A DNA stretch of 64,000 nucleotides from Gonocerus acuteangulatus (taxonomy: Eukaryota; Arthropoda; Insecta; Hemiptera; Coreidae). The notes below the pieces were generated by a model. It was given only the letters and a program-made list of their open reading frames with translations, ran no database searches and was not told the DNA's origin. Location of the stretch: NCBI GenBank assembly GCA_946811695.1, contig OX328126.1, positions 7,454,197 to 7,518,196 on the forward strand, given 5' to 3'. Positions 53,584 through 63,999 of this stretch are shown piece after piece. Position 1 is the first letter of the stretch. Every line of letters begins with the position of its first letter. The position numbers and the translations under genes are program-made.

Positions 53584-56500
53584 GTTATTATATCCCTAAT
53601 ATTTAACTGTCAAATGTATATCTAAAATAAGAAGAACTTTGTTTTCTGATGGTGTTGTGTTTCAGGGAGTGAGTGGATTGAACTACAACTGGTTTCATAC
53701 TGCCCCCAAGTACTCTACATTTAGGGTTAATACCTTGAAGTATAGCTGTGATGATGTCATGGAAATGATTAAACAGCAACTGAGGGTAAGTACATACTCA
53801 TTAAAGAGGCTTCTTCAATTGTATTTAGCTTCATTCTTTATGTATTGCATAATTTTTGTGAGAGTAAATAATATAATTAAAGTTTTATTTGACCGCCTAA
53901 CCAAAATAATAATAAAATTTCTTACAATTTATAATTTTATTTTATTTAAAGTCCTTTTATTATTAGCAATGAATTTTAAAATGGGTTATCTATAGGTTAC
54001 CATGCTTTTCTAGTCAGGATAGGGCTAATGCCTTTACTTTTTCTGAAAGAAAAGCCACTACCCTTAGTGGAAATCGAACACATGACCTTAGGCTTGGAGT
54101 GCATATGCCTCAGCAGTCATGGCCATCGAGCCTCCTATACATTTATAATTAATTTGGTTAAAAACTAATAAAAATAGCACTTTTCTTTGTCCTTTTTTAA
54201 AATTTACTAATTAAAATTCTTTTGTTCAATTACTAATATCACATGTACTGAATAGACTTAAGAACAATACTCCACTAGACGGAGCTTGGCTTACAGACAA
54301 ACCAACTTACTCCTTAACTGTCATAATAAATTTGATACATTTATTAAAAAATTGGACCTCCAAACATTTAATCAACCTAGTTGAATATTCATGTAAGTGT
54401 TGTTTTATTAAATAAGTATATAAATGTTTTCTCTTCCCTTCTTTTCTTATTTCAGTTTCATTTATATTTTATTTTATTCATTATTATATTACTTTTTAAA
54501 GAAACATTTCTGTTTCTATGTAAACGAAAGACTTGTTACTAACCAGACAAGGTTGGAATACATAGTTCAAAATAATCTCCCACAATGGTGGATTATTCCA
54601 AAGTGGGGAAAAAAAAGTTCTCTAGTTTGTTTAAACTCGACTCTGATATTTCTTGATAAATCATAGCACAAGATTTCTCTTGTGCCTGCATAAAGAATAA
54701 AAATATGTTTCATTATTTTAAAACACGAAGAAAGATATCTCCCAGAAATTCCTATACTTATCGTACCTACCATGTCAAACTATTGAATATGCAAATCGGA
54801 GCAAACTAGAAAACGAACATATTCTATCTATTGAAGAAGTAATATATTGAAAAATGGTCTTATTCGATACTTTATTTAATTCATTAATGGCTATTCTAAA
54901 GGGGTTAAAGTTGTGACAATTTGCTGTATCGTCCACAATCCATGAGCAAAGTCTCGAATCTGAAAAAAGAGATTTTGCATATTCGATAGTTTGACATGGT
55001 AGGGACTATAGTTAAAAGAAACTATCTTTTCGCTGATTATTATCTATTAAAGTTTTTTTTTTTTATTACAAAAAACTTTATTTTGCAGGAAAGTGTAGTA
55101 AAGCATGAGGGCGCTATTTCCGTGGAAGTCCATCCATATCTGCCTGACTGTATAGTGATTGGATTCTACACAAACCACATTAAAAATGAAGCGAAATGTG
55201 AGGGTGAAGTCATTGTTGATATTTCATGTGCTCAGGCCGTTCTACGTGGAGCTGACGTTTTTGCCCCAGGAATTATAGGATTACAAGCAAGTACGTTCAC
55301 TGTTATTGTTTCTTAGTATTTCTGATTTTCTCTAGATATTTTAACCCACTAAAACATGTCAATATAAATAGTAACCCAAAATCTCGACAAGCTTTTCTTG
55401 TGCAGCCAGAAGGGCTATAAATGAAAGTCAAAATTAACAGACGCCCGGTGGCCGTGAGTGTTAAGGCGTGTGCACTCAACACTTCGTGCCAAAGGTCATG
55501 GGTTCAATTCCCACTTGGGGGATGGTGGCTTTTCTTTAGAAAAAAGAAAAGGCATCAGGCCTATCCTGGCTAGAAAAGGGTGGTAACCTCTAGACAACCC
55601 ATCCTAAAATTCTTAGTTAATAATATTGGATTTTAAAATTTAAATAAACAAATAAATTAGCAGAACCATAAATTTATTAAAATGGCTCTACATGTGTCAC
55701 ATCTTCGGATGCCTCTTCAGGAGCCTAAAAACTAGGTAATAATGTCTTCTTATGAATTATTACATTGCCCTTGTTACATAAAGTTGCCTTGGTTCCATTA
55801 AGTATTATTCATTTACATTTATGCAGATTAAATATTGAAATTCTGTACACTTTAGTATATTGACAATAAATATTTTTATCAGTGGCAGAAGGTCAAATTT
55901 ATAAAAAAAAGTCCAGACGTGGCCCTACCTGCGGAAGGCTTCTCGGAGGTGTAGGCTGTAACCATATTTTAATTGATATTAGTTTAAGTGCTCCTGAAGA
56001 GGTGTCATGGGTGAGGAGGCTGTGCCAAGGTTCGGGTATTATTACCTCAGATGGACCATCACCAGGTAAAGCGTAAACTATGAGGGAAAAAATCACAGTT
56101 TATTTCTAGTAATTCAAGGTCTGCCATCATAGTCTAAACGAACCGCAAATAAAAAATATTATGAAATACAGTTGTGATACAGTATGGTAACAGCTGACCT
56201 GTTATCATCCTAGCAACGCATGCTGCCTTGGCATGCCTGTTCTCTTTAAAATTGACTAAAAATTCAAACCCCTCTAAAAATACTAAAAAAATTGAATATA
56301 AAAAAATCCTTTCTTAGCGAGTGTTTACATCCTAAAGGGAGTATCCATACAAAATTTCAGATTTTTCTGTCAAGGGTTTGGGCTGGGCGATGATAGATCA
56401 GTGAGTGAGTGAGTGGTATTTGACAAATATATAGTAGACTAGCTGACTACCCGTGCTTCACCATGGCCGATAAGTAGTTTTTATATTGCATTAAGTAAGG

Positions 56501-58382
56501 TATGATCAAAATTAACGCAACTACATAATTCTGTACAGCTTATTATTGCACGAACTTTAGAGTTACTCAGAAAAGACCATGTGGAGGTAACCGCGCTTGT
56601 TTCCATTGGGGAGTAAAAAAAGAAAAATACAACTACCATTTAAAAATTTAGGTAAACAGAGACAAATACTCGTTGAAAAAAATAAAACTAACAACATTGA
56701 AGTTTTAAGCACTTATCTCTTCGATTGACATCGCCCCACCGAACATTACAGCAGAATCTTTTTTGTAGGGAATTTAGTAACCTTTCGAATAGCCGTCTGC
56801 CCCTTACTACGATTTCCCAACCGTTTTCGAGATATTTTAGAAAATATACTGAGATCCGAAAACTTTGTATCTCCATTAATACCATTTTTTCCCCGTATAC
56901 TTCTTACTTTCAAGCGATACCAAAGTTTAAATATCTTAGATTAGATGAATTTCAAATACCTGGTACAAGTTTCAAGTGAACCAAACATCGTTTCTGAATA
57001 CTCAAACAGAAAATTAGTTTGGAAAAGTATTTCTATCAATTTTTCTCGAAAACGGTAACAGAAATCACTTTAAAAAAGGTGTCTTTCGTTTTTCTACGTT
57101 AAGGGATCTATATAACGACTACCAGCAAGCTTATGGACTCAAAAATTTAAGCGTTCCGATTTTTTCGCGTAAATTTTGCTCCAAAAACCATGTTCAAGTA
57201 AACGGATTCAGCTGTTTAATGAGAAGACAGATTTTTCACCAAATGTCATCTAAATCGGACCATTTTTGAGTAGATGAGGAACTTATTAATAATTCTAACT
57301 CCCCTAATAGTACTTAAAAATTTGAATATCAAACGACCCTTTCTTAGCAATGTTTACATTATAAACAAATTTTCCGTGCAAAATTTAAAAAAATTGTGTC
57401 AAGTGGTTCAGGATATTATTACCTCGAATGGAGAAAAACCAGGGCGTAATCTCTATGAGGGAAAAAATCACAGTCTATTTCTAGTAATTCAAGGTCTGCC
57501 ATCATAGTTGAAATTAACCTCAATTAAAAATAATTCTATGAAATAGATAAAGTACAGTAACAGCTGTTCTGTTATAGTCCTAGCAACGCATGCTGCCTAG
57601 GCGTGAATGCTCTAACCAACCAATACTTTAAACCCCTCTAAAAATACTTAAAAATTCGAATATCAAAAAATCCTTTCTTAGCAAGCATCTACGTTCTATA
57701 GGAAGTGTCCATGCAAAATTTCAAATTTTTCTGTCAAGCGGTTTGGGCTGGGCGATGACAGGTCAGTGAGTCAGTGAGTGAGTGGTATTTGACAAATATA
57801 TAGTAGATTTGATATTCTAGCGCCATAACTCGAGATGATTTGCTTCAAATTACAAATATAAAAGACAAAAACTATTCATGTTTATTTTTTATTTATATTG
57901 GTTATTTTAAGCAAATTATTCTGGATTGCAGCAACACTTAAATATAAATTTGAACCTATGAGACATAATATTATCTAGCTTTATCAGCATTCAAAACTGT
58001 AGATTAGATTAGGTAAGATTAGATAATAACTCATACCCTCCAGATGAAGGGACGCACTTCACTCCGCCTATTGTGCAAGTCCTTAAATGGTTGACCTTAC
58101 CTTAAACTCTTGATGAACTTCAGGTATCGTCTAACTTCAGTTGTCCTGATTTTTCTCTTCATGAAGCTTCTTAATTGTAGGATTTTTTTTTTTTTTTTTT
58201 TTTAAATATTTGTATTGCACTTTAGATGCCAAAGAAGGAGATTGTGTGAATATCCTTGCTGACATGGAAAAGAAGTGCCTCAGAGGGTTTAATAAGCATT
58301 ATGAAGGCAAAACCTATCATGTAGGGGTTGGAATCTTAAAGTTAAATCGAAATGATCTCTTTAAGCACGACATCTCCTCAAA
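53509..58382 (+). CDS. NSUN6: NSUN6 tRNA/mRNA cytosine-5 methyltransferase, 5' exons
   Basis: NSUN6 methylates C72 at the acceptor end of tRNA-Cys and tRNA-Thr and cytosines in CTCCA-type mRNA sites; a PUA domain inserted in the N-terminal half positions the RNA. Four exons are seen: 53509-53583, 53666-53785, 55089-55290 and 58226-58382, all with AG/GT borders and compatible phases (0, 0, 1, 2). They encode MEQFCPFDHVEEIIKHVPEF, STFRVNTLKYSCDDVMEMI, CAQAVLRGADVFAPGI (start of PUA; human has CGNAVLRGAHVYAPGI) and CVNILADMEKKCLRGF ... HVGVGILKLNRNDLF (rest of PUA). The catalytic Rossmann domain with its two cysteines should follow but no exon for it is recognised before base 64000. Either a long intron follows or the gene is truncated. 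The first exon is the least certain. Confidence 0.82.
53666..53785 (+). CDS. NSUN6 exon 2
   Basis: Acceptor TTGTGTTTCAG, donor GTAAGTAC. Forty codons: GVSGLNYNWFHTAPKYSTFR, VNTLKYSCDDVMEMIKQQLR. The TFRVNT block aligns with human TTVRVNT. Confidence 0.82.
53991..54136 (-). mobile_element. tRNA-derived SINE family A, copy 2
   Basis: The minus strand reads GGAGGCTCGATGGCCATGAC, GGTCATGTGTTCGATTTCC (B box), AGTAAAGGCATTAGCCCTAT and CTGACTAGAAAAGCATGG. Intron insertion in NSUN6. Its A/T-rich tail probably continues to about 53880. Confidence 0.82.
54766..55005. mobile_element. MITE family C, copy 2 (intact)
   Basis: Terminal inverted repeats CCTACCATGTCAAACTATTG, AATATGCAAATC and GATTTTGCATATTCGATAGT, TTGACATGGTAGG. 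240 bases, no coding capacity. In the second NSUN6 intron, about 85 bases before exon 3. It gives the uninterrupted form of the element split by the PLE at 13.6 kb. Confidence 0.9.
55089..55290 (+). CDS. NSUN6 exon 3 (PUA start)
   Basis: Acceptor TTATTTTGCAG, donor GTACGT. It encodes ESVVKHEGAISVEVHPYLPD, CIVIGFYTNHIKNEAKCEG and EVIVDISCAQAVLRGADVF, APGIIGLQA. Ends in phase 1. Confidence 0.88.
55440..55658 (+). mobile_element. tRNA-derived SINE family A, copy 3
   Basis: The head GACGCCCGGTGGCCGTGAGT, TTAAGGCGTGTGCACTC and GGGTTCAATTCCCACTTGG (B box) is followed by AGGCCTATCCTGGCTAGAAA, AGGGTGGTAACCTC and tail TAAATAAACAAATAAAT. Best preserved of the three; in the third NSUN6 intron. Confidence 0.88.
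56037..56443 (+). repeat. About 400-bp direct repeat, unit 1
   Basis: ATTATTACCTCAGATGGACC, GAGGGAAAAAATCACAGTTT, TTCAAGGTCTGCCATCATAG, AGCAACGCATGCTGCC, TTTGGGCTGGGCGATG and GTGAGTGAGTG...ATTTGACAAATATATAGTAGA recur in the same order at 57410-57806. Intronic in NSUN6. Unclassified interspersed family. Confidence 0.85.
56595..56790 (-). repeat. Inverted relative of 22370-22545
   Basis: The reverse complement contains GGGGCGATGTCAATCGAAGA, GATAAGTGCTTAAAACTTC and GTATTTGTCTCTGTTTACC, as at 22370-22545. Confidence 0.75.
57410..57806 (+). repeat. About 400-bp direct repeat, unit 2
   Basis: Second copy of the unit at 56037-56443, about 80 percent alike by eye, ending in TTGACAAATATATAGTAGA. The 960 bases between the units also look repeat-derived, so both may belong to one longer array. 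Confidence 0.85.
57848..57945 (+). repeat. Fragment of the 1.1-kb dispersed family
   Basis: ACTATTCATGTTTATTTTTT, TTATTTTAAGCAAATT and TTCTGGA match the segment at about 10038-10100 in copy A. Confidence 0.6.
58226..58382 (+). CDS. NSUN6 exon 4 (PUA end)
   Basis: Acceptor GCACTTTAG, donor GTGAGT. It encodes AKEGDCVNILADMEKKCLRG, FNKHYEGKTYHVGVGILKLN and RNDLFKHDISS, matching the human GDVISVYSDIKGKCKKG...VFLGNGI region. Phase 1 in, phase 2 out. Confidence 0.88.
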
Positions 58383-58591
58383 GTGAGTTTTTCTTTATTA
58401 CTATGGCTAGTCCATTATTGATCTTTTACTTAATTTGATAAATGAAGCATGCAGTAAACAGTATATTTCGTTTCATAAATAGAGGAGATCTGTGTAATAT
58501 GGGCCAATATCAGGATTTTGAGAAAAATACAAATAAAGTATTTTACTGTGCATAACTTTTCACTTATTCTTCTGCCTTATAATTCTGCCTT

Positions 58592-58950
58592 CTATCCCCA
58601 GCGGTGTCCTGATGGTTGGCGTCCAACTCGTAAAGGGCTACATCAAACTTATTGATCTTTCTTGAGAGCAGGTAGATAGGTATTTGTCAAGAGCAGGTAT
58701 TCGTACCTATGCTAAGCAGGTAGGCGGGACCTGTGCTAAGCAGGTATGCGAGACCTACGCTACTAAGCAGGTAGGTGGGACCTGTGCTAAGCAGGTAGGC
58801 GGGGCCTATGTTACTTAGCAAGTAGGCGGGACCTATGCTAAGCAGGTAGGCAGGCTACCTGCTCTCACGACGACTAAAGAAGCCCTTTAGGAGCTCGGCG
58901 AAATATCACACCAACCATCAGGACACCACTGGGTATAGAAGTCGGAATCC
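58592..58950. repeat. Inverted arms around a degenerate tandem core
   Basis: Arms CCCCAGCGGTGTCCTGATGG, TTGGCG...TAAAGGGCT (58599-58645) and inverted AGCCCTTTAGGAGCTCGGCG, ...CCAACCATCAGGACACCACT (58885-58935) flank a core of about seven units of GCTAAGCAGGTAGGCGGGAC-like words (26-31 bases). In the intron after NSUN6 exon 4. A hairpin with repeat loop; element type unknown. Confidence 0.75.
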
Positions 58951-59102
58951 ACCAAGATGAACAGAATCCCAACGACATGTTTAAAGGGGAACATTTTATT
59001 TGTTGCTTTCTTTTTCTGTCACAACAATATACGAAAAATACTATTTTACATAAAGTGCTGAATAGAAACGAAGTTCATGTTCAGTTTTACTGTACATGAT
59101 AT

Positions 59103-59278
59103 TTTTTTTACGACACGTATATCTAGGCCATTATAGCCAAGCCACCTACACGCTTTCTAAATAGCCATGGTGGAGCAGGATGATTTTTTCAGCGATCTCA
59201 ACCTGTTACAACTGGGTCTAGAATCTGTATCTCACACATGAGAATCCATCCTGCTAGCCACTGGGCCGTGGGGAGACA
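59103..59278 (-). mobile_element. tRNA-headed SINE family C, minus copy
   Basis: The minus strand begins CACGGCCCAGTGGCTAGCAG, has CAGATTCTAGACCC as a B-box-like word, and ends GGCTATAATGGCCTAGATAT, ACGTGTCGT and an A run. The tail corresponds to that of the 5S-headed SINE at 15922-16126. Confidence 0.7.
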
Positions 59279-59689
59279 CCTATACATTGCCATCCACCTA
59301 ACAAAAGTCACTAAATAATTCTAAATAAATTGTATCAAAATCTATTTTTAAACAACAAAATACAATTCATAACAATAATCAATATTTTAGTCTAAGTTCA
59401 TTCATCATGCCGCATAATTTTTTAAAGTCGTTAAAGTCTATCCTAGTGATTGTAGTTAATCAAAACAGAATAAATAGACACACCATGCATTATTTATCTG
59501 GGCACAATAAGTTTTTTTTTCTTTTTTTTTTTTTTTTTTTTTATTCCAAAAAGAGGTTTTCCACTAAATCAATCAAATTAATAAACTTTCACAGCAGGAG
59601 TAGAGAGAAGAATGTCAGAGGCCATCACCCCTTTCTGCATTTTTTGCCAACGTTACGGATTTGTGATAGCTGATCCCCTCTCATTCATG

Positions 59690-59800
59690 TTTTATTCATT
59701 CTTTAGCGATTAAGAATTTCCGTGATTGAGGTTAGAATTTTTGAAAAATGGCTTCAAATCTTCATCTATCCCGTAAAAATATTTATATATATGTGTGTGT
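59690..59800 (+). repeat. Fragment of the 1.1-kb dispersed family
   Basis: TTTCCGTGATTGAGGTTAGA, TTTTTGAAAAATGGCTTCAA and ATCCCGTAAAAATATTTATA match, with divergence, the start of copy A (9095-9190). A further piece (GTTTCTGTCAACGCATTAC and CTACAAAACTTAGC) lies at 60286-60400. Confidence 0.55.
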
Positions 59801-60719
59801 ATATTGTTATATAAAAAAAGTTTAATTTATTATTAATTTAATTTGTATCGAAGTATAATGAAATTGAAATTGAATTTTATAAAAAAAACGGGTCGTACAT
59901 TTTTTAAAAACAATAAGTGGTTAGTGATATAAATCTTACTACCACAGAATAATCTAAAATCTACACTATGGAACATAAATTACCTTATATCCACAGGCGT
60001 AGCTCAAGGTCCAATTAATATTCTCTTGATCTATCTTCAATTCAAAAACTTCTTTTGGCACAAATACTTTAGGATGCTCTCCTAGCAAAAACAGTTTGAA
60101 TCTTCTTTCTCTATTTTTTATTTTACTCTGAAAAAACGAAAGACAATCTGCCCGGCCTTCTTGATTTCAGATTGAGGAAATTTATATTCAGTCAGAATTT
60201 TATATTACTAAGAAGTAGTAAGGTATTTGTTGGTTCATTATTTAAATTTAACCCATTTATATTGAAAATATCACTACAATATCTATAAATGTGTGTGTGT
60301 GTGTTTCTGTCAACGCATTACACACCAGAATTTTTGTTTTTTTGCTACAAAACTTAGCACAAGAAAGCTCGAAGGATCAATAGCAATCAGTGCCATATTG
60401 TGAATTCGAAAAAACACACCTTTTGCACGGAAGTGTGTTCATATCCCGACATGTGGGAGAGAAGCTTTGGGAATGTTATGTCCCTATTCAGATTTAAAAC
60501 AAACGGAGCATTCATGTAATAAAAGTTACAAAAAAACTAGAACCTTGATCTGCTTTTCAAGTAATGCACATTCGAGACTTACATAAGAAAACACCTGCAT
60601 GAGGAATGAATCTTACAATGAAAATAGCAGGAGCCCAGACCTGTATGGTATATGAAGAACTGCACTTACGGACAAGATCAAACAATTCCCTCTCACAATG
60701 GCCCTCATAAGTAATAAAC

Positions 60720-60910
60720 AGGGGGAAAAAATCAGTCCCGTAATGAGCCCAGAAGGGGGCATATACTATAGAGGTATCTGATTCATGACCATACGTCACT
60801 GGACGTCATAAGTCTGGGTTAGCCTAGGGACGGTCAGGAATGCCTAATCCAACCCACAAACAAAGACACTAGAAGATCTTTAGTGCATGCTCGGGATTTG
60901 GACTCATATA
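60720..60910 (-). mobile_element. SINE family B fragment, diverged
   Basis: AAATCAGTCCCGTAATGAGC, TATAGAGGTATCTGATTCAT, GTCTGGGTTAGCCTAGGGAC and GATCTTTAGTGCATGCTC follow the order of the full copy at 22060-22368. The tRNA head is cut after GGATTTGGACTCAT. Confidence 0.7.
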
Positions 60911-61176
60911 TTTTCTCTTAGTAGGCTGAATCATATTAGCATGGAGAAATAGTTTTTTTTAAATTTTATATGAAGTAGAAGTGGGCAACGTGATAATGTT
61001 ATCAGCTTCTAAGCTTTAAATTTTGATAAAATACACAAAATAAAAAAATAAATGGAAAGCGTTTACAAAACCGAATACAGTAAGAAACTTTGTATTTCAT
61101 CTTAATATACTCATAGCATTCTGTGTGTGTATGAGCTTGTCTTTACACAAAAAAATACAATGTTTTTTGCTTTTAG

Positions 61177-61406
61177 GTCAAGGGCTTATAGCCGATTTAA
61201 GAAATAATGATGATCGTCAAAACATAATAACAGTGTGGCTGCACAGATGTTATTTAAAAAACATTCGATGAGAGGTCATTGAGGAGTACAACTCGTCCAC
61301 ACGACAAGCAGAAGATCAGCTAGGACTGTTATTTTTAGGAAAATCAGGAAAAGCTTATAATGTTTACGCCATATGCATTCCTGATTTAAAGAAAATAATT
61401 GAAGGT
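61177..61406 (+). pseudogene. Unrecognised exon-like stretch with one stop
   Basis: After a good acceptor (TTTTTTGCTTTTAG) the frame reads QGLIADLRNNDDRQNIITVW, LHRCYLKNIR, a TGA, then EVIEEYNSSTRQAEDQLGLL and FLGKSGKAYNVYAICIPDLK before GTAAAA. Composition and charge pattern look protein-coding on both sides of the stop. I do not recognise the family. The phase does not fit as the next NSUN6 exon. It may be a decayed exon of another gene or an unrecognised element ORF. Confidence 0.35.
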
Positions 61407-61409
61407 AAA

Positions 61410-62370
61410 AAAAACATTAAAAAAAAAACTTTTGTTAATTTTTCTTTTTAAATTGCTAATGGTAAAGATAATTTAGAAAAACAGGTGCATTAGCTTTTGT
61501 GAGATGGTAAGGGAACACCGTTCATAATAGTGTAAGGAAGCTAATTAACAAGGACGGGAATCAAAGAGAAAGATAATTGGGAAATATTTTGGAGAATCAA
61601 AATTCCTTTTCAGAGCTTCAATTTACTCTAAGATTACTGGTACATATATTGTGTATGCGTAATATAAATAGTTGTATTTGTGCACGCGTGTACGTATGTG
61701 GTTTTTGAGTTGGTGCTGTGCGTGTTCCTATAAGTGTAGATTCAGAAGGTCGCGATAGTGCGTGTCCTAGTGTTAGGGTTCACCTCACTTACTATAGCAA
61801 GTGTGAATATGGTTACTGTCCCGCTTAACACATCGAAAGAGGAAACATCACTAAACACAGCGATTAAGGTAAGAGGAAGGTGAGAGGAAGACGGCCTCTT
61901 AACACAGCGAGCGAGGATATCTCACTTGCACAGTGGACGAAGATGTCTGTCCTTTGTTTCATTCTTTTTTGTTGCTTAGTTAGGGTTGGAGTTCTGTTAG
62001 GTACTAGAAGATCGAAAGTTTTTTCCCTGTTAAATTTGCCATTCTTGAGAAGGATTGATACTGAGGCACCTGAAAATTTTCTTCCGAAATGCTTGTCATT
62101 GATGTAAAAGGCCTTCTTTGGGAGAGATAATAGTCAAGTATGCCCTCATAGTCACTAGTTTATGTTTACATTTTTTGTGTTCTTGTTTTGTCTTTGCTGT
62201 TATTCCCGGTGCAGGGCTGCTGTTTATTCCACGAGAAGGTCCCTCTCCTCTCTCCACTACAACCTGCATTGAGATAATTTCCCACATTCACTTCCCTCGC
62301 TCCCAATCCCAAAGTATAAAAGGGATAACTTCTATTTACTTTAGTCATATTCAGTTTTGCTATCTCGGTC
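61410..62370. other. Intergenic stretch, unassigned
   Basis: Contains ATGGTTACTGTCCCGCTTAA ... GATTAAG before GTAAGAGG (61809-61869), which could be a short exon with a donor, but nothing supports it further. GTGTGCGT-like words near 61680-61720. Confidence 0.3.
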
Positions 62371-62379
62371 TCTTCATCT

Positions 62380-62960
62380 TTATTTATTTATTTATCAAAT
62401 TAAAACAATCACAGCCTAGGCCAATACATTGTAGTCATACAAGAATTAAAAAAAAAAAAAAAAAATGACAAATAAATAACAATATTACAAAACAAAAACA
62501 ACTTCCAGATATAAATAAATATATAAAACATCAAATAAATATATAAAAAAGCTATATAATGATTTTAAAAGTTTTAAAATATTTTTTTAGAAATTTCTCC
62601 GTTAAAAAAGTCTTTATTTTTTGGACTTTTATCATTCCAAAGTCCACTACAACGAGAAATAACGTCTCTAAATGCAGAGTGGTGAGTTTTGTGTAGTAGG
62701 GGGCTGAATTGACTGGATGTTCTCGGCCTGACGACTGGAACATGAAGAGGTATTGAAGCTAGGAGGTCAGGACAATCCAGCTCTCCTTCCAGTAGTTTCC
62801 AGAGGAATAGGAGGTCTGCACGCTGTCTTCGGATCTCCAAGGGTTCCAGTAATACAGTGGTCTCAGAACAAGTTGTTCTCTCGAGAAATCGCTCGAATCT
62901 TCTCTGGATACATCTGTCACTTTTGCAGTCTTACAGTACGTCTTTTTGTACATTTTACAA
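62380..62960 (-). pseudogene. LINE 3' end (CR1/jockey-like), RT C-terminal remnant
   Basis: On the minus strand two frames contain TDVSREDSSDFSREQLVL and RRQRADLLFLWKLLEGELDC, PDLLASIPLHVPVVRPRTS, then SAFRDVISRCSGLWNDKS. This is the conserved region after the RT (RR-DL-FL-K-LL-G-IDCP-LL--I-F-VP....R.... N). A 3' UTR with TACAATGTATTGGCCTAGGC and an (AAAT)n tail at 62380-62397 follows. One frameshift; no RT catalytic region. Clade not certain. Confidence 0.75.
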
Positions 62961-63306
62961 TGCCTATTCTTAATCTTGGATGAGGAAGTAGAGAAGCTAG
63001 ATACAGATGTGTGTTCACTATGTATTTAAGTTTCCCCGCTTTATGGTGCAAAATGTGGAACCGTCAGGCACCTCTTCTTCAATAATATATATTTTTAAAC
63101 CATGTGTAGAAAGATTAAATAGAAAAGCTCATTTAAACACTGTTCTGATGGGAGCTCACTATATTCTGCCAAGAGAAGATGTGGCATTTTCGGTAAATTA
63201 GGAAGAAACGTGTGAAGAAAGTCAAACAGAAATAAGGAACGTTTGAGAATGTCCTGCATTTTGTAAAAAAAAATACAACTTATGCATGAGAATATTATAA
63301 CAGATT

Positions 63307-63534
63307 TTACAGACCAATAATAGAAGGCGATATTATTACCATATCACGAATAGAGGTCCACTCTTCTCTATCCATGGTTAACACTGCCTTTTCGTCCACG
63401 AGTGCAATGACAGGCAATTCACCAATGAGTCCGACACGGACAAACTTATTACGACTAAAGTTGTTGTCTGTAACCAGTTCCATTGAATAAGGTTGAATCT
63501 TTTCATTTCGATCAGACGAGCAACACTGACAAGT
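63307..63534 (-). CDS. Unrecognised conserved-looking exon
   Basis: A frame open from a TAA at about 63535 to a TAA at 63307 encodes CQCCSSDRNEKIQPYSMELV, TDNNFSRNKFVRVGLIGELP and VIALVDEKAVLTMDREEWTS, IRDM, then IISPSIIGL. A CAG at the left edge of the frame and GTAATA right after IRDM are possible splice sites, which would make an exon of about 170 bases. Its composition is balanced and not AT-driven, so it looks genuinely coding. I do not recognise the family; a domesticated or transposon-encoded protein is possible. It lies between two LINE fragments. Confidence 0.4.
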   Translation of the reverse strand, partial: TCQCCSSDRNEKIQPYSMELVTDNNFSRNKFVRVGLIGELPVIALVDEKAVLTMDREEWTSIRDMVIISPSIIGL

Positions 63535-63637
63535 TTACAAGCTCATAGAGTTAATGGTTCCAATTAATTTATTAATTTCTATCTCCCACTCATGAGACAA
63601 TGACTCATTTCTTTTTAATCTATTAATTTCATAACAC

Positions 63638-63999
63638 TCATATGTATGGACTACCCTCTGTAAGAAGTTCTTGTAGGTCGCGTGGAATGTTCAGTTTGTC
63701 ACGTCTTTTACATTCAGTGAGTATATGTTTAATTGTCAATGTTATGTTACTAAGTCGGTATATCGGTTCGTCTTTTTTCTCCATGAGGTAATTATGTGTG
63801 AGCAATGAGTGTCCAATGCGAAGTCTGTTCAGTACTACTTATCTGTTTAATTATTGGATGGTTAGTATAAATATTATCGAGGGAGCGAAAAGAACTGAGA
63901 GAGTCTGTATCTAGGAGTATATTTGTGTTTTCAGTGTTATGTAGTTTTGTAAGGGCTAAGTGTATGGCGTGTAATTCGGCTGTGTAGATACTTGTGTTG
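63638..63999 (-). pseudogene. I-type LINE fragment: RNase H and C-terminus with internal deletion
   Basis: From the right edge, the minus strand reads NTSIYTAELHAIHLALTKLH, NILLDTDSLSSFRSLDNIY (RNase H E and D motifs), then after IIKQ the frame shifts to LNRLRIGHSLLTHNYLMEKK, LTIKHILTECKRRDKLNIPR and DLQELLTE before TGA. The WVPSHSGIPGNE part of RNase H is missing, so about 100 residues are deleted. It continues beyond the window. It resembles the plus-strand fragment at 4972-5196. Confidence 0.82.

Noticed and set aside
55690..55735. Hammerhead-like word CTGAAGAGGCATCCGAAG on the minus strand
   Set aside because: Stem II would be 2 bp and GAAA is GAAG. A similar weak word at about 27690 was dropped for the same reason.
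61177..61406. Next NSUN6 exon
   Set aside because: Exon 4 ends with two bases of a codon, while this frame needs one base from the preceding exon; the residues also do not resemble the methyltransferase domain.
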